From a virus, in IMG/VR virus record IMGVR_UViG_3300046005_000297, positions 1 to 39,268 of that record: DNA of 39,268 bases. The stretch is one strand, 5' to 3'. A program made the translations under genes and the position numbers. The notes below the pieces were generated by a model, which ran no database searches, was not told the origin of the DNA, and saw nothing but the letters and a program-made list of their open reading frames with translations. Positions within the stretch are counted from its first letter, which is position 1; every line of letters starts with the position of its first letter. This document shows positions 13,655-21,368 of the stretch, one piece after another.

Positions 13655-13695
13655 GATGCTAAGACAGCATCCACAAGGCCACACAATGGCCTTGT
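13655..13695 (-). promoter_or_regulatory. Structured leader element, diverged copy C
   Basis: This has the same two-hairpin layout as the 84-bp leaders but a different sequence: hairpin 1 ACAAGGCCA/TGGCCTTGT (13673-13695) and hairpin 2 GATGCT/AGCATC (13655-13671), followed by GTAACTGTAAC and the clamp-gene ribosome site. Stem positions 2 and 3 differ from copies A and B on both sides, keeping pairing. Confidence 0.65.
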
Positions 13696-13704
13696 AGGGT
13701 TGTC

Positions 13705-13785
13705 TCACATGGTGGCAAAGTACAAGGCCATGGGCAGGCCAACAATTGCTGCAATTACAACCGCTTCGAGTAGTTGCTGGATCAT
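13705..13785 (-). CDS. 26-residue membrane peptide
   Basis: A 26-residue frame (MIQQLLEAVVIAAIVGLPMA then LYFATM) with a GGAG site eight bases before the ATG, placed first after the leftward promoter. Residues 5-23 are hydrophobic and could span a membrane. It is similar in style, not sequence, to the peptide at 11466-11540. Function unknown. Confidence 0.5.
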   Translation of the reverse strand: MIQQLLEAVVIAAIVGLPMALYFATM

Positions 13786-13816
13786 TTCAATTTCTCCGGT
13801 TTGTTAAGATGTCTCT

Positions 13817-13844
13817 ATTGTAGCACGTTTGTGGCACACGTCAA
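13817..13844 (-). promoter_or_regulatory. Leftward promoter of the small-gene array
   Basis: -35 TTGACG (13844-13839), 16-base spacer, -10 TACAAT (13822-13817), predicting a start near 13810 and a leader of about 25 bases before the 26-residue peptide. The spacer contains TGTGCCACA, a near match to the palindrome over the promoter at 8530-8559. Confidence 0.65.
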
Positions 13845-13848
13845 GCAG

Positions 13849-14218
13849 AACATCAAAAAAAACATCTTTTTTTAAGCCATGTTTTACAGTCGTTTTACAG
13901 TTGTCCTTTTTTGTGACAATTGTTCCTTTTATCCCAGACCTCCGAATCAAGGAAAAAAAATAAAAAAGACGTTTTAAAAAATGGTAATTTTAAAGGGTCG
14001 CCCGCGCGTAAGGAACAATTGTCACAACGTGCCTGCACTGCGGTTACATGGTTACAAACTGGCATGAAACATGGTCAATTAGTCGATGTTCTGAATGCAC
14101 TGGCATAAAACATCGGTCAAATCCTGATGTTCTTAACCAGAGGCAATGGCACCCAGCAACACGCCAAACATCAAAATAAAAACCTAGTTTTTCTATTTAT
14201 CGACGAAAATCGGATGTT
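13849..14218. repeat. Cluster of seven AACATC hexamers
   Basis: AACATC occurs at 13849, 13861, 14109 and 14167, and its complement GATGTT at 14085, 14126 and 14213. By simple expectation a given hexamer would occur about 0.2 times on both strands in this length. They may be iterons for a replication initiator or operator sites. Confidence 0.5.
13911..14027. repeat. 16-bp perfect inverted repeat
   Basis: TTGTGACAATTGTTCC at 13911-13926 is the exact reverse complement of GGAACAATTGTCACAA at 14012-14027, with 85 bases between. Each arm contains the small palindrome ACAATTGT. It could be a pair of protein sites or the arms of a large stem. Confidence 0.7.
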
Positions 14219-14322
14219 TTCGGCTCTGGTTTGCCGCGGTTGCCAGCTCTGGCCGGTGTCGCCGGTGCCGCGACCCCCTCCCCCAGGGGCCGAGCGCTAG
14301 CAGGTCTAGCGTAGGCAGGCAT

Positions 14323-14422
14323 CACAAAAACTGTAAAAATTTTTCTAAAAAGGTAACGTGTAACAATTGACACACAAAAACTGTGAAAATTTTTTAAAAA
14401 AGATACCGTATAACAAACGTGC
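14323..14422. repeat. Two imperfect 50-bp tandem repeats
   Basis: Two units beginning cacaaaaactgt at 14323 and 14373 are roughly 80 percent alike, each with an A/T-rich centre and ending near gtataaca/gtgtaaca. They lie directly upstream of the terminase promoter and may be binding sites for a late activator or part of an origin unwinding element. Confidence 0.65.
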
Positions 14423-14439
14423 AACATGGTCATAGGTAT

Positions 14440-14467
14440 TTGAAAAACATTGGTAATGTGATACGAT
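14440..14467 (+). promoter_or_regulatory. Rightward promoter of the late block
   Basis: TTGAAA (14440-14445), 16-base spacer and TACGAT (14462-14467), with a TG one base before it as in extended -10 promoters. The predicted start is near 14474, only a few bases before the TerS ATG, so this transcript would be almost leaderless. A TATAAC further upstream (14409) may mark a second promoter. Confidence 0.5.
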
Positions 14468-14476
14468 GGAATTACT

Positions 14477-15040
14477 ATGGAACAAACAAACATTCATTCT
14501 GTAGGCACAACTGTCACAAGTGGTGAGAGCTTACCCAATTGGCTATCTGTGCCTGACCCAAAACCCATCAGGCTATCCAAGTCTGCAAAAGAACTGTTGC
14601 ACTTGGAATATGAGCAAATCTTTGAACGTGTGGTCGAAGATATTTACCGTGGTCGATCACTTCAGTCCTTGATCAAGGATGACCACCGAGCTATCTCGTA
14701 TGAAGATTTCTTGCAATGGATTAAACGTGAGCCGCAACGCTACGAACGATTCAAGGAAGCGCAAGAAATGCGTACTGAATTTATTGCAAGCGAAATCTTG
14801 GAGATTTCCGATGGTATAGATTCAATTGACCCAACATCCAACGATACGGTTAATCGGGACAAGCTGCGGATTGATACGCGCAAATGGCTAATGAGTGCGC
14901 ACAATAAGAAACGCTATGGTGAGGTTAAGCAGGTTGAGATTGGTGGGTCTATCAGCATCACCGAAGCGTTACAGCAGGCACAGATGCGATTGATTGAAGC
15001 TGAAGTAATGGACGTGACACCAAGATTGGAGCAGAGTTAA
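14477..15040 (+). CDS. Terminase small subunit
   Basis: A 187-residue protein matching phage small terminase subunits: a helical DNA-binding region (GRSLQSLIKDDHRAISYEDF, then LQWIKREPQRYERF), then EFIASEILEISDGIDS, NDTVNRDKLRIDTRKWLMS and KKRYGE, a well-known TerS pattern. TerS recognises viral DNA and feeds it to the large subunit for packaging. The N-terminus carries ESLPNWLS (17-24), nearly identical to the end of the DUF2800 protein, with different codons. The stop overlaps the large-subunit start (TAATG), and the position directly before TerL confirms the call. Confidence 0.88.
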   Translation: MEQTNIHSVGTTVTSGESLPNWLSVPDPKPIRLSKSAKELLHLEYEQIFERVVEDIYRGRSLQSLIKDDHRAISYEDFLQWIKREPQRYERFKEAQEMRTEFIASEILEISDGIDSIDPTSNDTVNRDKLRIDTRKWLMSAHNKKRYGEVKQVEIGGSISITEALQQAQMRLIEAEVMDVTPRLEQS

Positions 15041-16581
15041 TGCAGAAGATTCGATACTCACCAGAAGATGAACAGTTGCTAATGAGTCAGCTATGGTCGC
15101 CACAGTTAAAGGATGACCCTGAAGCGTTTGTACTGTTTGCGTTTCCTTGGGGGCAAAAGAATACACCCTTGGAGCACTTCAAGTCACCTCGGAAGTGGCA
15201 GAGGGAGGTGTTGCGTGAGATTCGGGAGTTTATTAAAACTAACCGCAACAACATTAGCAATGATCAGTTGATTGATGCGATGCGCCAGGCTACGTCCTCT
15301 GGTCGTGGTGTGGGGAAGTCAGCACTGGTGTCGTGGTTGATTGTATGGATGCTGACTACGCGCATAGGTAGTTCGGTCATTGTGTCGGCTAACAGTGAAA
15401 CGCAGTTGCGCAAGGTTACGTGGGGTGAGTTAACCAAGTGGGTAACGATGAGCATTAATGCGCACTGGTGGGAACCAACGGCTACAAGCCTGAACCCTGC
15501 ACAGTGGTTAACTGAACTGGTACAGCGTGATCTACGTAAGGGTACACGTTATTGGGGTGCAGAGGGTAAGCTGTGGAGTGAAGAAACGCCAGATGCGTAT
15601 GCGGGTGTGCACAACATGGACGGCATGATGGTGATATTCGACGAAGCATCGGGTATACCTGACAGCATATGGTCGGTAGCAGCGGGGTTCTTTACAGAGA
15701 ACATACTGGATAGGTACTGGTTAGCGTTTAGCAATGGTCGGCGCAACACAGGGTACTTTTATGAAGCAGTAGATGGTTCTAAGCGAGACTTTTGGCGTAG
15801 TCGGAAGATTGACGCTAGGGACGTAGAGGGTACCGATAAAGCCATTTATCAACAGATTATTAATGAGTATGGTGAGGACTCGGACGAAGCGCGGGTTGAG
15901 GTGTATGGAGACTTTCCGAAGTCGGGACAAGACCAGTTTATTGCACCAACCGTGGTGGATGATGCGATGAAACGGGTTAAGTACAAGGACATGACTGCGC
16001 CAATAGTTATCGGTGTTGACCCCGCGCGCGGGGGTATGGACAGTACCGTGATTGCGGTACGTCAGGGTCGGGACATCATTGCCATAAAACGGTTTAAGGG
16101 TGACGACACCATGACCACGGTGGGTAATGTGATTGATGCCATTATGGAATATCAACCAGTGTTAACCGTGATTGACGAAGGTGGTTTAGGTTATGGGGTG
16201 CTTGACAGGTTAACTGAGCAGAAGTATAAAGTGCGGGGGGTTAACTTTGGCTGGAAAGCAAAGAACCCGATAATGTGGGGTAATAAACGCGCTGAGATGT
16301 GGGGTGCGATGCGGGACTGGCTGAAAACAGCGTCTATTCCCACGGATAGATTGCTGAAAAGTGACTTAGTTGGTCCAATGAAGAAACCTAACTCGGCAGG
16401 TACTATCTTTTTAGAGGGTAAAAAGGAAATGAAAGCGAGAGGTGTGGCATCTCCCGATGCGGCTGATGCGATTGCTGTAACGTTTGCGTTTCCTGTAGCA
16501 CATCGTGAGTATAATCCACGGGCGGTTACTCGTATCAATAGTCAAGGTAGCGGTGTCGCTACTTCTTGGATGGGTGCATAA
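15040..16581 (+). CDS. Terminase large subunit
   Basis: A 513-residue packaging motor. The ATPase has Walker A GRGVGKS (88-94), Walker B VIFDEA (198-203) and a coupling-motif region after it (WLAFSNG, 227-233). The C-terminal RNase H-like nuclease has VIGVDPARGG with Asp327, TVIDEGG with Asp379, and ASPDAADAI near the end. It cuts and pumps DNA through the portal into the prohead. The length is normal for the family. The stop overlaps the next small gene by one base. Confidence 0.95.
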   Translation: MQKIRYSPEDEQLLMSQLWSPQLKDDPEAFVLFAFPWGQKNTPLEHFKSPRKWQREVLREIREFIKTNRNNISNDQLIDAMRQATSSGRGVGKSALVSWLIVWMLTTRIGSSVIVSANSETQLRKVTWGELTKWVTMSINAHWWEPTATSLNPAQWLTELVQRDLRKGTRYWGAEGKLWSEETPDAYAGVHNMDGMMVIFDEASGIPDSIWSVAAGFFTENILDRYWLAFSNGRRNTGYFYEAVDGSKRDFWRSRKIDARDVEGTDKAIYQQIINEYGEDSDEARVEVYGDFPKSGQDQFIAPTVVDDAMKRVKYKDMTAPIVIGVDPARGGMDSTVIAVRQGRDIIAIKRFKGDDTMTTVGNVIDAIMEYQPVLTVIDEGGLGYGVLDRLTEQKYKVRGVNFGWKAKNPIMWGNKRAEMWGAMRDWLKTASIPTDRLLKSDLVGPMKKPNSAGTIFLEGKKEMKARGVASPDAADAIAVTFAFPVAHREYNPRAVTRINSQGSGVATSWMGA

Positions 16582-16688
16582 TGGCAACAAAAAAAAGTGT
16601 ATCATTAAGCGTAGGTCGCGGCGAAAAGTTACCCGTGTCAAAAGGCGTTGGTTTAACGGCTAAAGCAGCCAAGAAATCCGCAAAGTAA
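16581..16688 (+). CDS. 35-residue basic protein, possibly truncated
   Basis: A 35-residue lysine-rich frame (SLSVGRGEKLPVSKGVGLT then AKAAKKSAK). The words EKLPVSKG-GLTAKG occur near the start of a longer phage protein family that continues with KYN and Cys-containing motifs, so this looks like a shortened member. It starts in the TerL stop (TAATG), which suggests real, coupled translation. Function unknown. Confidence 0.55.
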   Translation: MATKKSVSLSVGRGEKLPVSKGVGLTAKAAKKSAK

Positions 16689-16704
16689 TACTAGAAAGCC
16701 ATGA

Positions 16705-18018
16705 ATGAGTTTTTTATCAAATCGTAACGGATTGTCAGTGGGTGTTTCACCGTATGTCACTTTAGGTGGCCCTTCGGCGTTGTATAAATTTGCTCCTAGT
16801 TTGCTTTTGGATTTTACGAACACTGGAACACTAGACCCGCGTATTACGTTTACTCGCGCCAGCAGTGGTACGTTTACTGGCTCAAATGGGCTGATCCAAT
16901 CGGCGGCGATTGACGCGCCACGATTTGACTACAACCCTGTAACGTTGGCTTCAAATGGATTGTTGATTGAAGAACAGCGGACGAATTTGGTGACGTATTC
17001 GGAGCAGTTTGATAATGCGGCTTGGGGTAAGGGGAATAGCAGTATTACTGCAAATACGATTGTGTCACCTGATGGAACTTTAGACGCTGACAAAGTTGTA
17101 GAGGATACGGCTAACAACACCCACAGAGTTTCCGTTTCAAACGTATCCGTCACGTCTGGTACTGCTTATACGTTTTCTATTTTTGCTAAAGCAGCAGAAA
17201 GATCAGCAGTACAGTTGTCGTTTGGTTCTGACGCATCAGCATTTCCGATAACGCAGGCGATCTTTTCGCTTACAGGCTCAGGCTCTTTTGTTAATAACGG
17301 CGGCACCCCAAACGCCGTCATAACGAATTTAGGAAACGGGTGGTATAGATGCTCAGTAACAGCCACTGCATCGTCCACCACATCGTCAGGTGTGCTACGG
17401 ATTTTCGTTTGTAATGGTACAACTGCTGGAAGTGATAGCTATACAGGCAACGGTACCAGCGGCCTCTACATCTGGGGCGCACAACTCGAAGCAGGCGCAT
17501 TTCCGACAAGCTACATTCCGACCGTAGCAGCGCAAGTCACCCGCAGCGCAGATGTGGCTGTGATGACGGGGACTAACTTTAGCTCTTGGTATAACCAGAC
17601 GGAGGGGACGGTTTATGCAGAATACGTAAAATATGCGAACGTCGGAAGCCGTATTGTGGCTATTAGCAACAGCACCATTAATGCCCAAATTAGATTGACT
17701 GGCTCTGTTGCAGTAAACATACGTCCAGACTGGCAAATAATTGACGGTGGCACGGTTCAAGCGAACGTGCTTGCTGTTAACACAATTGCGCCAAATATTT
17801 TTGCCAAAAGTGCGGGTGCGTATGCTGTTAACAGTTTTAACCAAGCAACAAACGCAGTGTTAGGGGTAGAAGACACAAGCGGTACAGTTCCCCCTGTCAG
17901 CCAAATGAATATTGGCGCAAACGAAGTTGGTATTGCGAACCTAAACGGCTACATCCGCAAGATCGCCTACTACCCGCAGCGTTTACCTAACGCACAATTA
18001 CAGGCTTTAACAGTATGA
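16705..18018 (+). CDS. Lectin/CBM-like virion protein, probable receptor-binding or decoration protein
   Basis: A 437-residue beta-rich protein. The N-terminal part (LLLDFTNTGTLDPRITFTRA, GTF, IEEQRTNL) is a widespread phage module, followed by a carbohydrate-binding-like jelly roll (DADKVVEDT, FSIFAKA, WYRCSVT, LYIWGAQLEAG, TSYIPT) and a concanavalin/LamG-like domain ending YYPQRLPNAQLQALTV. It likely binds glycan on the virion surface. It sits between terminase and portal, an unusual place for a tail or decoration gene, and overlaps the next gene by ATGA. No catalytic motif is visible. Confidence 0.7.
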   Translation: MSFLSNRNGLSVGVSPYVTLGGPSALYKFAPSLLLDFTNTGTLDPRITFTRASSGTFTGSNGLIQSAAIDAPRFDYNPVTLASNGLLIEEQRTNLVTYSEQFDNAAWGKGNSSITANTIVSPDGTLDADKVVEDTANNTHRVSVSNVSVTSGTAYTFSIFAKAAERSAVQLSFGSDASAFPITQAIFSLTGSGSFVNNGGTPNAVITNLGNGWYRCSVTATASSTTSSGVLRIFVCNGTTAGSDSYTGNGTSGLYIWGAQLEAGAFPTSYIPTVAAQVTRSADVAVMTGTNFSSWYNQTEGTVYAEYVKYANVGSRIVAISNSTINAQIRLTGSVAVNIRPDWQIIDGGTVQANVLAVNTIAPNIFAKSAGAYAVNSFNQATNAVLGVEDTSGTVPPVSQMNIGANEVGIANLNGYIRKIAYYPQRLPNAQLQALTV

Positions 18019-18335
18019 CCGATTACTATTTAAAATTTAACTCCGAAACCGAAGCCAAAGCAATTTTATACCGCATTGAGGGCGCTGTAGAAGCAGACCC
18101 TGAGAATGGTATTGAAGCCCAAGATGGCTACGAGATGCCAAACTACGCTAACATTGACACCATTGGCATTATCTACAAGCCAACGGGCGAGACGCTGCAA
18201 GGTGAAGATGGCACGTATCCAGCCATGGCACCGCTTGAAGGCTGGCATGTGAATGTACGTGTTGTCGCAGAAGATGCAACTGCATTAGAACCGTTTAAAA
18301 TTACACCTACCGCACCTATGCGAATTTGGGGATAA
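18015..18335 (+). CDS. Hypothetical protein following the lectin-like gene
   Basis: A 106-residue protein with the pattern YYLKFNSETEAKAIL, DTIGIIYKPTGE and MAPLEGWHVNVR ending in PMRIWG. Similar proteins follow tail or receptor-binding genes in other phages; the role is unknown, perhaps assembly or chaperone. It overlaps the lectin-like gene by four bases, supporting a functional pair. Confidence 0.65.
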   Translation: MTDYYLKFNSETEAKAILYRIEGAVEADPENGIEAQDGYEMPNYANIDTIGIIYKPTGETLQGEDGTYPAMAPLEGWHVNVRVVAEDATALEPFKITPTAPMRIWG

Positions 18336-18336
18336 T

Positions 18337-18474
18337 ATGCCACTTGTTAAATCTTCATCCAAAGATGCGTTTCGCAAAAACGTTAAAGCCGAAGTATCGG
18401 CTGGCAAACCCGTTAAGCAAGCTGTTGCAATAGCTTATTCAGTTAAACGTGAAACTGCAAAAAAGAAAAAATAA
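18337..18474 (+). CDS. 45-residue basic phage protein
   Basis: A 45-residue frame (MPLVKSSSKDAFRKNVKAEV then SAGKPVKQAVAIAYSVKRE). This pattern, SxKxxFxxNVKxE-xxGKPxKQAVAIAYxV, is a small protein common in phage structural regions, of unknown role and possibly DNA-associated because of its basic C-terminus. It starts one base after the previous stop and ends one base before the portal ATG, so it is tightly coupled. Confidence 0.65.
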   Translation: MPLVKSSSKDAFRKNVKAEVSAGKPVKQAVAIAYSVKRETAKKKK

Positions 18475-18475
18475 C

Positions 18476-20659
18476 ATGGCAAATCAATCAGGCATTGTTG
18501 CTGCTGCTAATGTTGCAGCAGGTGGTGGTAAAAAGAATAGTGACTCTGATGTATTGTCTACAGCTAGAGCACGTCTTGATTTGGCAATGTCTGCATTGTC
18601 TGAATCTCGTGAAGATGAGATAGATGACTTAAAGTTTTACGCTGGTTCACCTGACAACCATTGGCAATGGCCTGCTGACGTATTGGCTACCCGTGGTGCA
18701 GTGCAGGGTCAAACTATTAATGCGCGTCCTTGTTTAACCATTAACAAACTGCCGCAACACGTTCGTCAAGTTACAAACGATCAGCGTCAAAACCGCCCAG
18801 GTGCTAAAGTTATACCTGTTGACGATAAAGCCGATGTGCAAGTGGCTGAGATATTCAATGGCATGATTCGACACATTGAGTACATCTCCGATGCAGACGT
18901 AGCCTACGATACCGCTTGCGAAAACCAAGTGTCGTATGGTGAAGGTTACTTGCGCTTGCTGACTGAGTACTGTGATGACAACACTTTTGACCAAGACATT
19001 AAGATTGGTCGAGTGCGTAACAGTTTTAGCGTGTACATGGACCCAACAATCCAAGACCCAACTGGTGCAGATGCGCAGTGGTGCTTCATAACCGAAGACA
19101 TAACCAAAGCTGAATACGCTCGGATGTATCCAGACGCTGCACCGATTACCACGTTACAGTCTCTTGGTGTAGGTGATCAGTCTATTAGCAACTGGTTAAA
19201 CGAAGACACTATTCGGATTGCCGATTACTACTACGTTGACTATGACCGCGCTACGTTAAACCTGTACCCCGACAACATTACAGCGTTTGCTAATAGCTTA
19301 GAGGACAAACAGCTTAAAGCCATTTATGGCAAACCGTTGAAGTCGCGTGAGTCTGACCGCCGCAAGGTCAAGTATTGCAAGATCAACGGCTACGAGATTC
19401 TTGAAGAACGTGAATGGGCTGGTAAGTGGATTCCAGTAATTCGCATTGTTGGTAATGAATTTGAAGTTGATGGTCGGTTGTACGTATCGGGCTTAGTGCG
19501 AAACGCTAAAGATGCCCAACGTATGTACAACTATTGGGTTTCACAAGAAGCCGAAATGCTGGCCTTAGCGCCAAAAGCGCCTTTTATTGGTTACGGTGGA
19601 CAGTTTGAGGGTTACGAAACCCAATGGAAAACCGCTAACACTCAAAACTGGCCTTACTTAGAGGTCAATCCAGACGTTACAGACGGTCAAGGTGCAGTTC
19701 TGCCACTACCACAGCGGGCACAGCCTCCAATGGCCTCTAGTGGGCTTTTACAGGCTAAGGCGGGTGCTTCTGAAGACATTAAATCCACCACTGGTCAATA
19801 CAACGCCAGTTTGGGTATGGGTAGCAATGAACGGTCGGGAAAAGCTATTCTTGCTCGTCAGCGTGAAGGTGATGTAGGCACATACCATTATGGTGATAAC
19901 TTGGCTCGTGGTGTGCGGCACATTGCGCGTCAACTGATTGACCTAATTCCTAAGATTTACGATACACAGCGTATTGCTCGAATCATTGGTGAAGATGGTG
20001 AAACCAAAATGGTTAAGATTAACCCTGACCAAGAACAACCAGTTAACAAAATTGTTGACCAGCAGGGTATTGTGATGGAAAAAATCTACAACCCTAGTGT
20101 TGGTAAATACGATGTAGTGGCAACCACTGGCCCTGGTTATGCAACCAAGCGCCAAGAGGCTCTTGAAGCTATGGCTCAACTGTTGCAAGGTAATCCGCAG
20201 TTGTGGGCAGTAGCTGGCGATCTGTTTGTTAAGAACATGGATTGGCCTGGTGCGCAAGAAATGGCTAAACGTTTTGCCAAAACCATTGATCCTAAACTCA
20301 TGAGTGATGCTGACGAAAACCCAGAGTTGCAGGCTGCACAGCAACAGATGCAGGCTATGGGTCAAGAAATGGAGCAGATGCACCAGATGATTCAGAATGT
20401 CGGTAAGTCAATTGAAGTGCAAGAACAACGCCGTAAAGATTACGAAGCTGAGATTAAAGCGTACCAAGCAGAAACACAACGCATTAGCGCAGTGCAAGCG
20501 GGTATGACTGAGCAACAGATTCAAGATATTGCTATGGGTGTGGTTGCAGCAGCTATGGAGCAAGGCGGTATTCCTGAGATGCGTGAGATGCCGCCTGAGC
20601 AACCAGAAATGCCACAACAAATGCAACCAGAAATGCCAATGGAAGGAATGCCACAATGA
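18476..20659 (+). CDS. P22-type portal protein
   Basis: A 727-residue portal, the dodecameric ring through which DNA is packaged and ejected. The N-terminal part (DDLKFYAGSPDNHWQWP, RPCLTINKLPQHVRQVTNDQ) and the middle (YGEGYLRLLTEY, SVYMDPTIQDPTGADAQW) match P22-like portals. The C-terminus is a Gln/Met/Pro/Glu-rich coiled coil from about 620, like the P22 barrel region. ATG 18476 (MANQSG) is preferred over an upstream in-frame GTG inside the preceding gene because it lies one base after that gene's stop. Confidence 0.92.
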   Translation: MANQSGIVAAANVAAGGGKKNSDSDVLSTARARLDLAMSALSESREDEIDDLKFYAGSPDNHWQWPADVLATRGAVQGQTINARPCLTINKLPQHVRQVTNDQRQNRPGAKVIPVDDKADVQVAEIFNGMIRHIEYISDADVAYDTACENQVSYGEGYLRLLTEYCDDNTFDQDIKIGRVRNSFSVYMDPTIQDPTGADAQWCFITEDITKAEYARMYPDAAPITTLQSLGVGDQSISNWLNEDTIRIADYYYVDYDRATLNLYPDNITAFANSLEDKQLKAIYGKPLKSRESDRRKVKYCKINGYEILEEREWAGKWIPVIRIVGNEFEVDGRLYVSGLVRNAKDAQRMYNYWVSQEAEMLALAPKAPFIGYGGQFEGYETQWKTANTQNWPYLEVNPDVTDGQGAVLPLPQRAQPPMASSGLLQAKAGASEDIKSTTGQYNASLGMGSNERSGKAILARQREGDVGTYHYGDNLARGVRHIARQLIDLIPKIYDTQRIARIIGEDGETKMVKINPDQEQPVNKIVDQQGIVMEKIYNPSVGKYDVVATTGPGYATKRQEALEAMAQLLQGNPQLWAVAGDLFVKNMDWPGAQEMAKRFAKTIDPKLMSDADENPELQAAQQQMQAMGQEMEQMHQMIQNVGKSIEVQEQRRKDYEAEIKAYQAETQRISAVQAGMTEQQIQDIAMGVVAAAMEQGGIPEMREMPPEQPEMPQQMQPEMPMEGMPQ

Positions 20660-21018
20660 AACCAGCCGATTTTGTAGGCACACTGTTTTTAGCCCGTGAT
20701 GTGGCTCATTCGGTGCACTTGAACACCCGTTCGTATTCAAAACACAAAGCCTTGCGTCATTTTTACGAAAATATTGTAGAATTGGCTGATAAGTTTTCTG
20801 AAGCGTATCAAGGTAGACATGGTTTAATAGGACCGATTGGTTTAATGAGTGCCAAAAAGACCAACAACATTACCGAGTTTCTTCAAGAGTCAATGACTGA
20901 ACTTGAAGGTTGCCGATACGAAATGTGCGATAAAACAGATACCCCAATTCAAAACATCATTGATGAAATTATCGGACTGTACTTATCCACTTTATATAAG
21001 TTAAAATTCCTCGCATAG
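20656..21018 (+). CDS. DUF5856-like, ferritin/Dps-like helical protein
   Basis: A 120-residue mostly helical protein (FVGTLFLARDVAHSVHLNTR, HFYENIVELADKFSEAYQGR, ITEFLQESMTELEGCRYEM). The helical histidine/glutamate pattern resembles phage proteins annotated DUF5856 with a Dps-like fold. Whether it binds metal or DNA is not known. It overlaps the portal stop by ATGA. Confidence 0.6.
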   Translation: MKPADFVGTLFLARDVAHSVHLNTRSYSKHKALRHFYENIVELADKFSEAYQGRHGLIGPIGLMSAKKTNNITEFLQESMTELEGCRYEMCDKTDTPIQNIIDEIIGLYLSTLYKLKFLA

Positions 21019-21027
21019 GAGCTACAC

Positions 21028-21330
21028 ATGGAACTTTTGAATCCTTTGTCCAAAACGGACTACCCTGCCAGATTAATTACTTACACTGGTACTGCTGGCA
21101 ACACTAGCACTTGGAACGCAGGTCCCCAAGGTGTAGTTGTTTGGTCAGACCAAGCCTGTTACATTGAGGTTGGTGAAGGTGCTGTAGCAACTACTGCTAG
21201 TACACCTATACCGCCTTTTACACCAATTCCTTTTAAAGTACCTCAAGGCAACGGTGGACAATGGCGCGTAAGTGCTATTCAAGTGTCTAATGGTGGTACG
21301 ATTTACTGCAAACCGATTAATTTACAATAA
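21028..21330 (+). CDS. Small beta-rich virion-type protein
   Basis: A 100-residue beta-rich protein (YPARLITYTGTAGNTSTW, VVVWSDQACYIEVG, IPFKVPQGNGGQWRVSAIQV). The style is that of small phage head or tail decoration proteins placed between portal and coat genes. No family name can be given. It has an AGGAGCTACAC ribosome site. Confidence 0.6.
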   Translation: MELLNPLSKTDYPARLITYTGTAGNTSTWNAGPQGVVVWSDQACYIEVGEGAVATTASTPIPPFTPIPFKVPQGNGGQWRVSAIQVSNGGTIYCKPINLQ

Positions 21331-21368
21331 GTTAACCATTGGTTACTATCTGTAAAAAAGGATTATAA

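Larger units (their letters stand above)
13786..14476. other. Gene-poor control region, candidate replication origin
   Basis: This stretch of about 690 bases has no convincing gene. It separates the leftward small-gene array from the rightward late block. It contains, left to right: a leftward promoter (13817-13844), seven AACATC hexamers (13849-14218), a 16-bp inverted repeat (13911-13926 and 14012-14027), an AT hairpin near 14183-14197, a GC-rich island (about 14220-14315) and a 50-bp tandem repeat (14323-14422) before the terminase promoter. A TTG-initiated frame at 13920-14108 is open but lacks a ribosome site. The repeat content and AT/GC contrast make it the best candidate for an origin or packaging control site; that is inference. 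Confidence 0.55.

Noticed and set aside
13920-14108. 62-codon rightward frame ending in AVTWLQTGMKHGQLVDVLNA
   Set aside because: The C-terminal half looks protein-like, but the only start is a TTG without ribosome site inside the inverted-repeat arm. It may be the remnant of a gene; I do not call it as coding.
14183-14198. AAAAAC/GTTTTT hairpin as a terminator
   Set aside because: The stem is almost only A/T with a three-base loop and no gene ends nearby; too weak to call.
14197-14493. 98-codon leftward frame across the control region
   Set aside because: It covers the tandem repeats and the TerS start, and its composition changes abruptly at the GC-rich island. Only the last 41 codons could conceivably be a gene, without supporting evidence.
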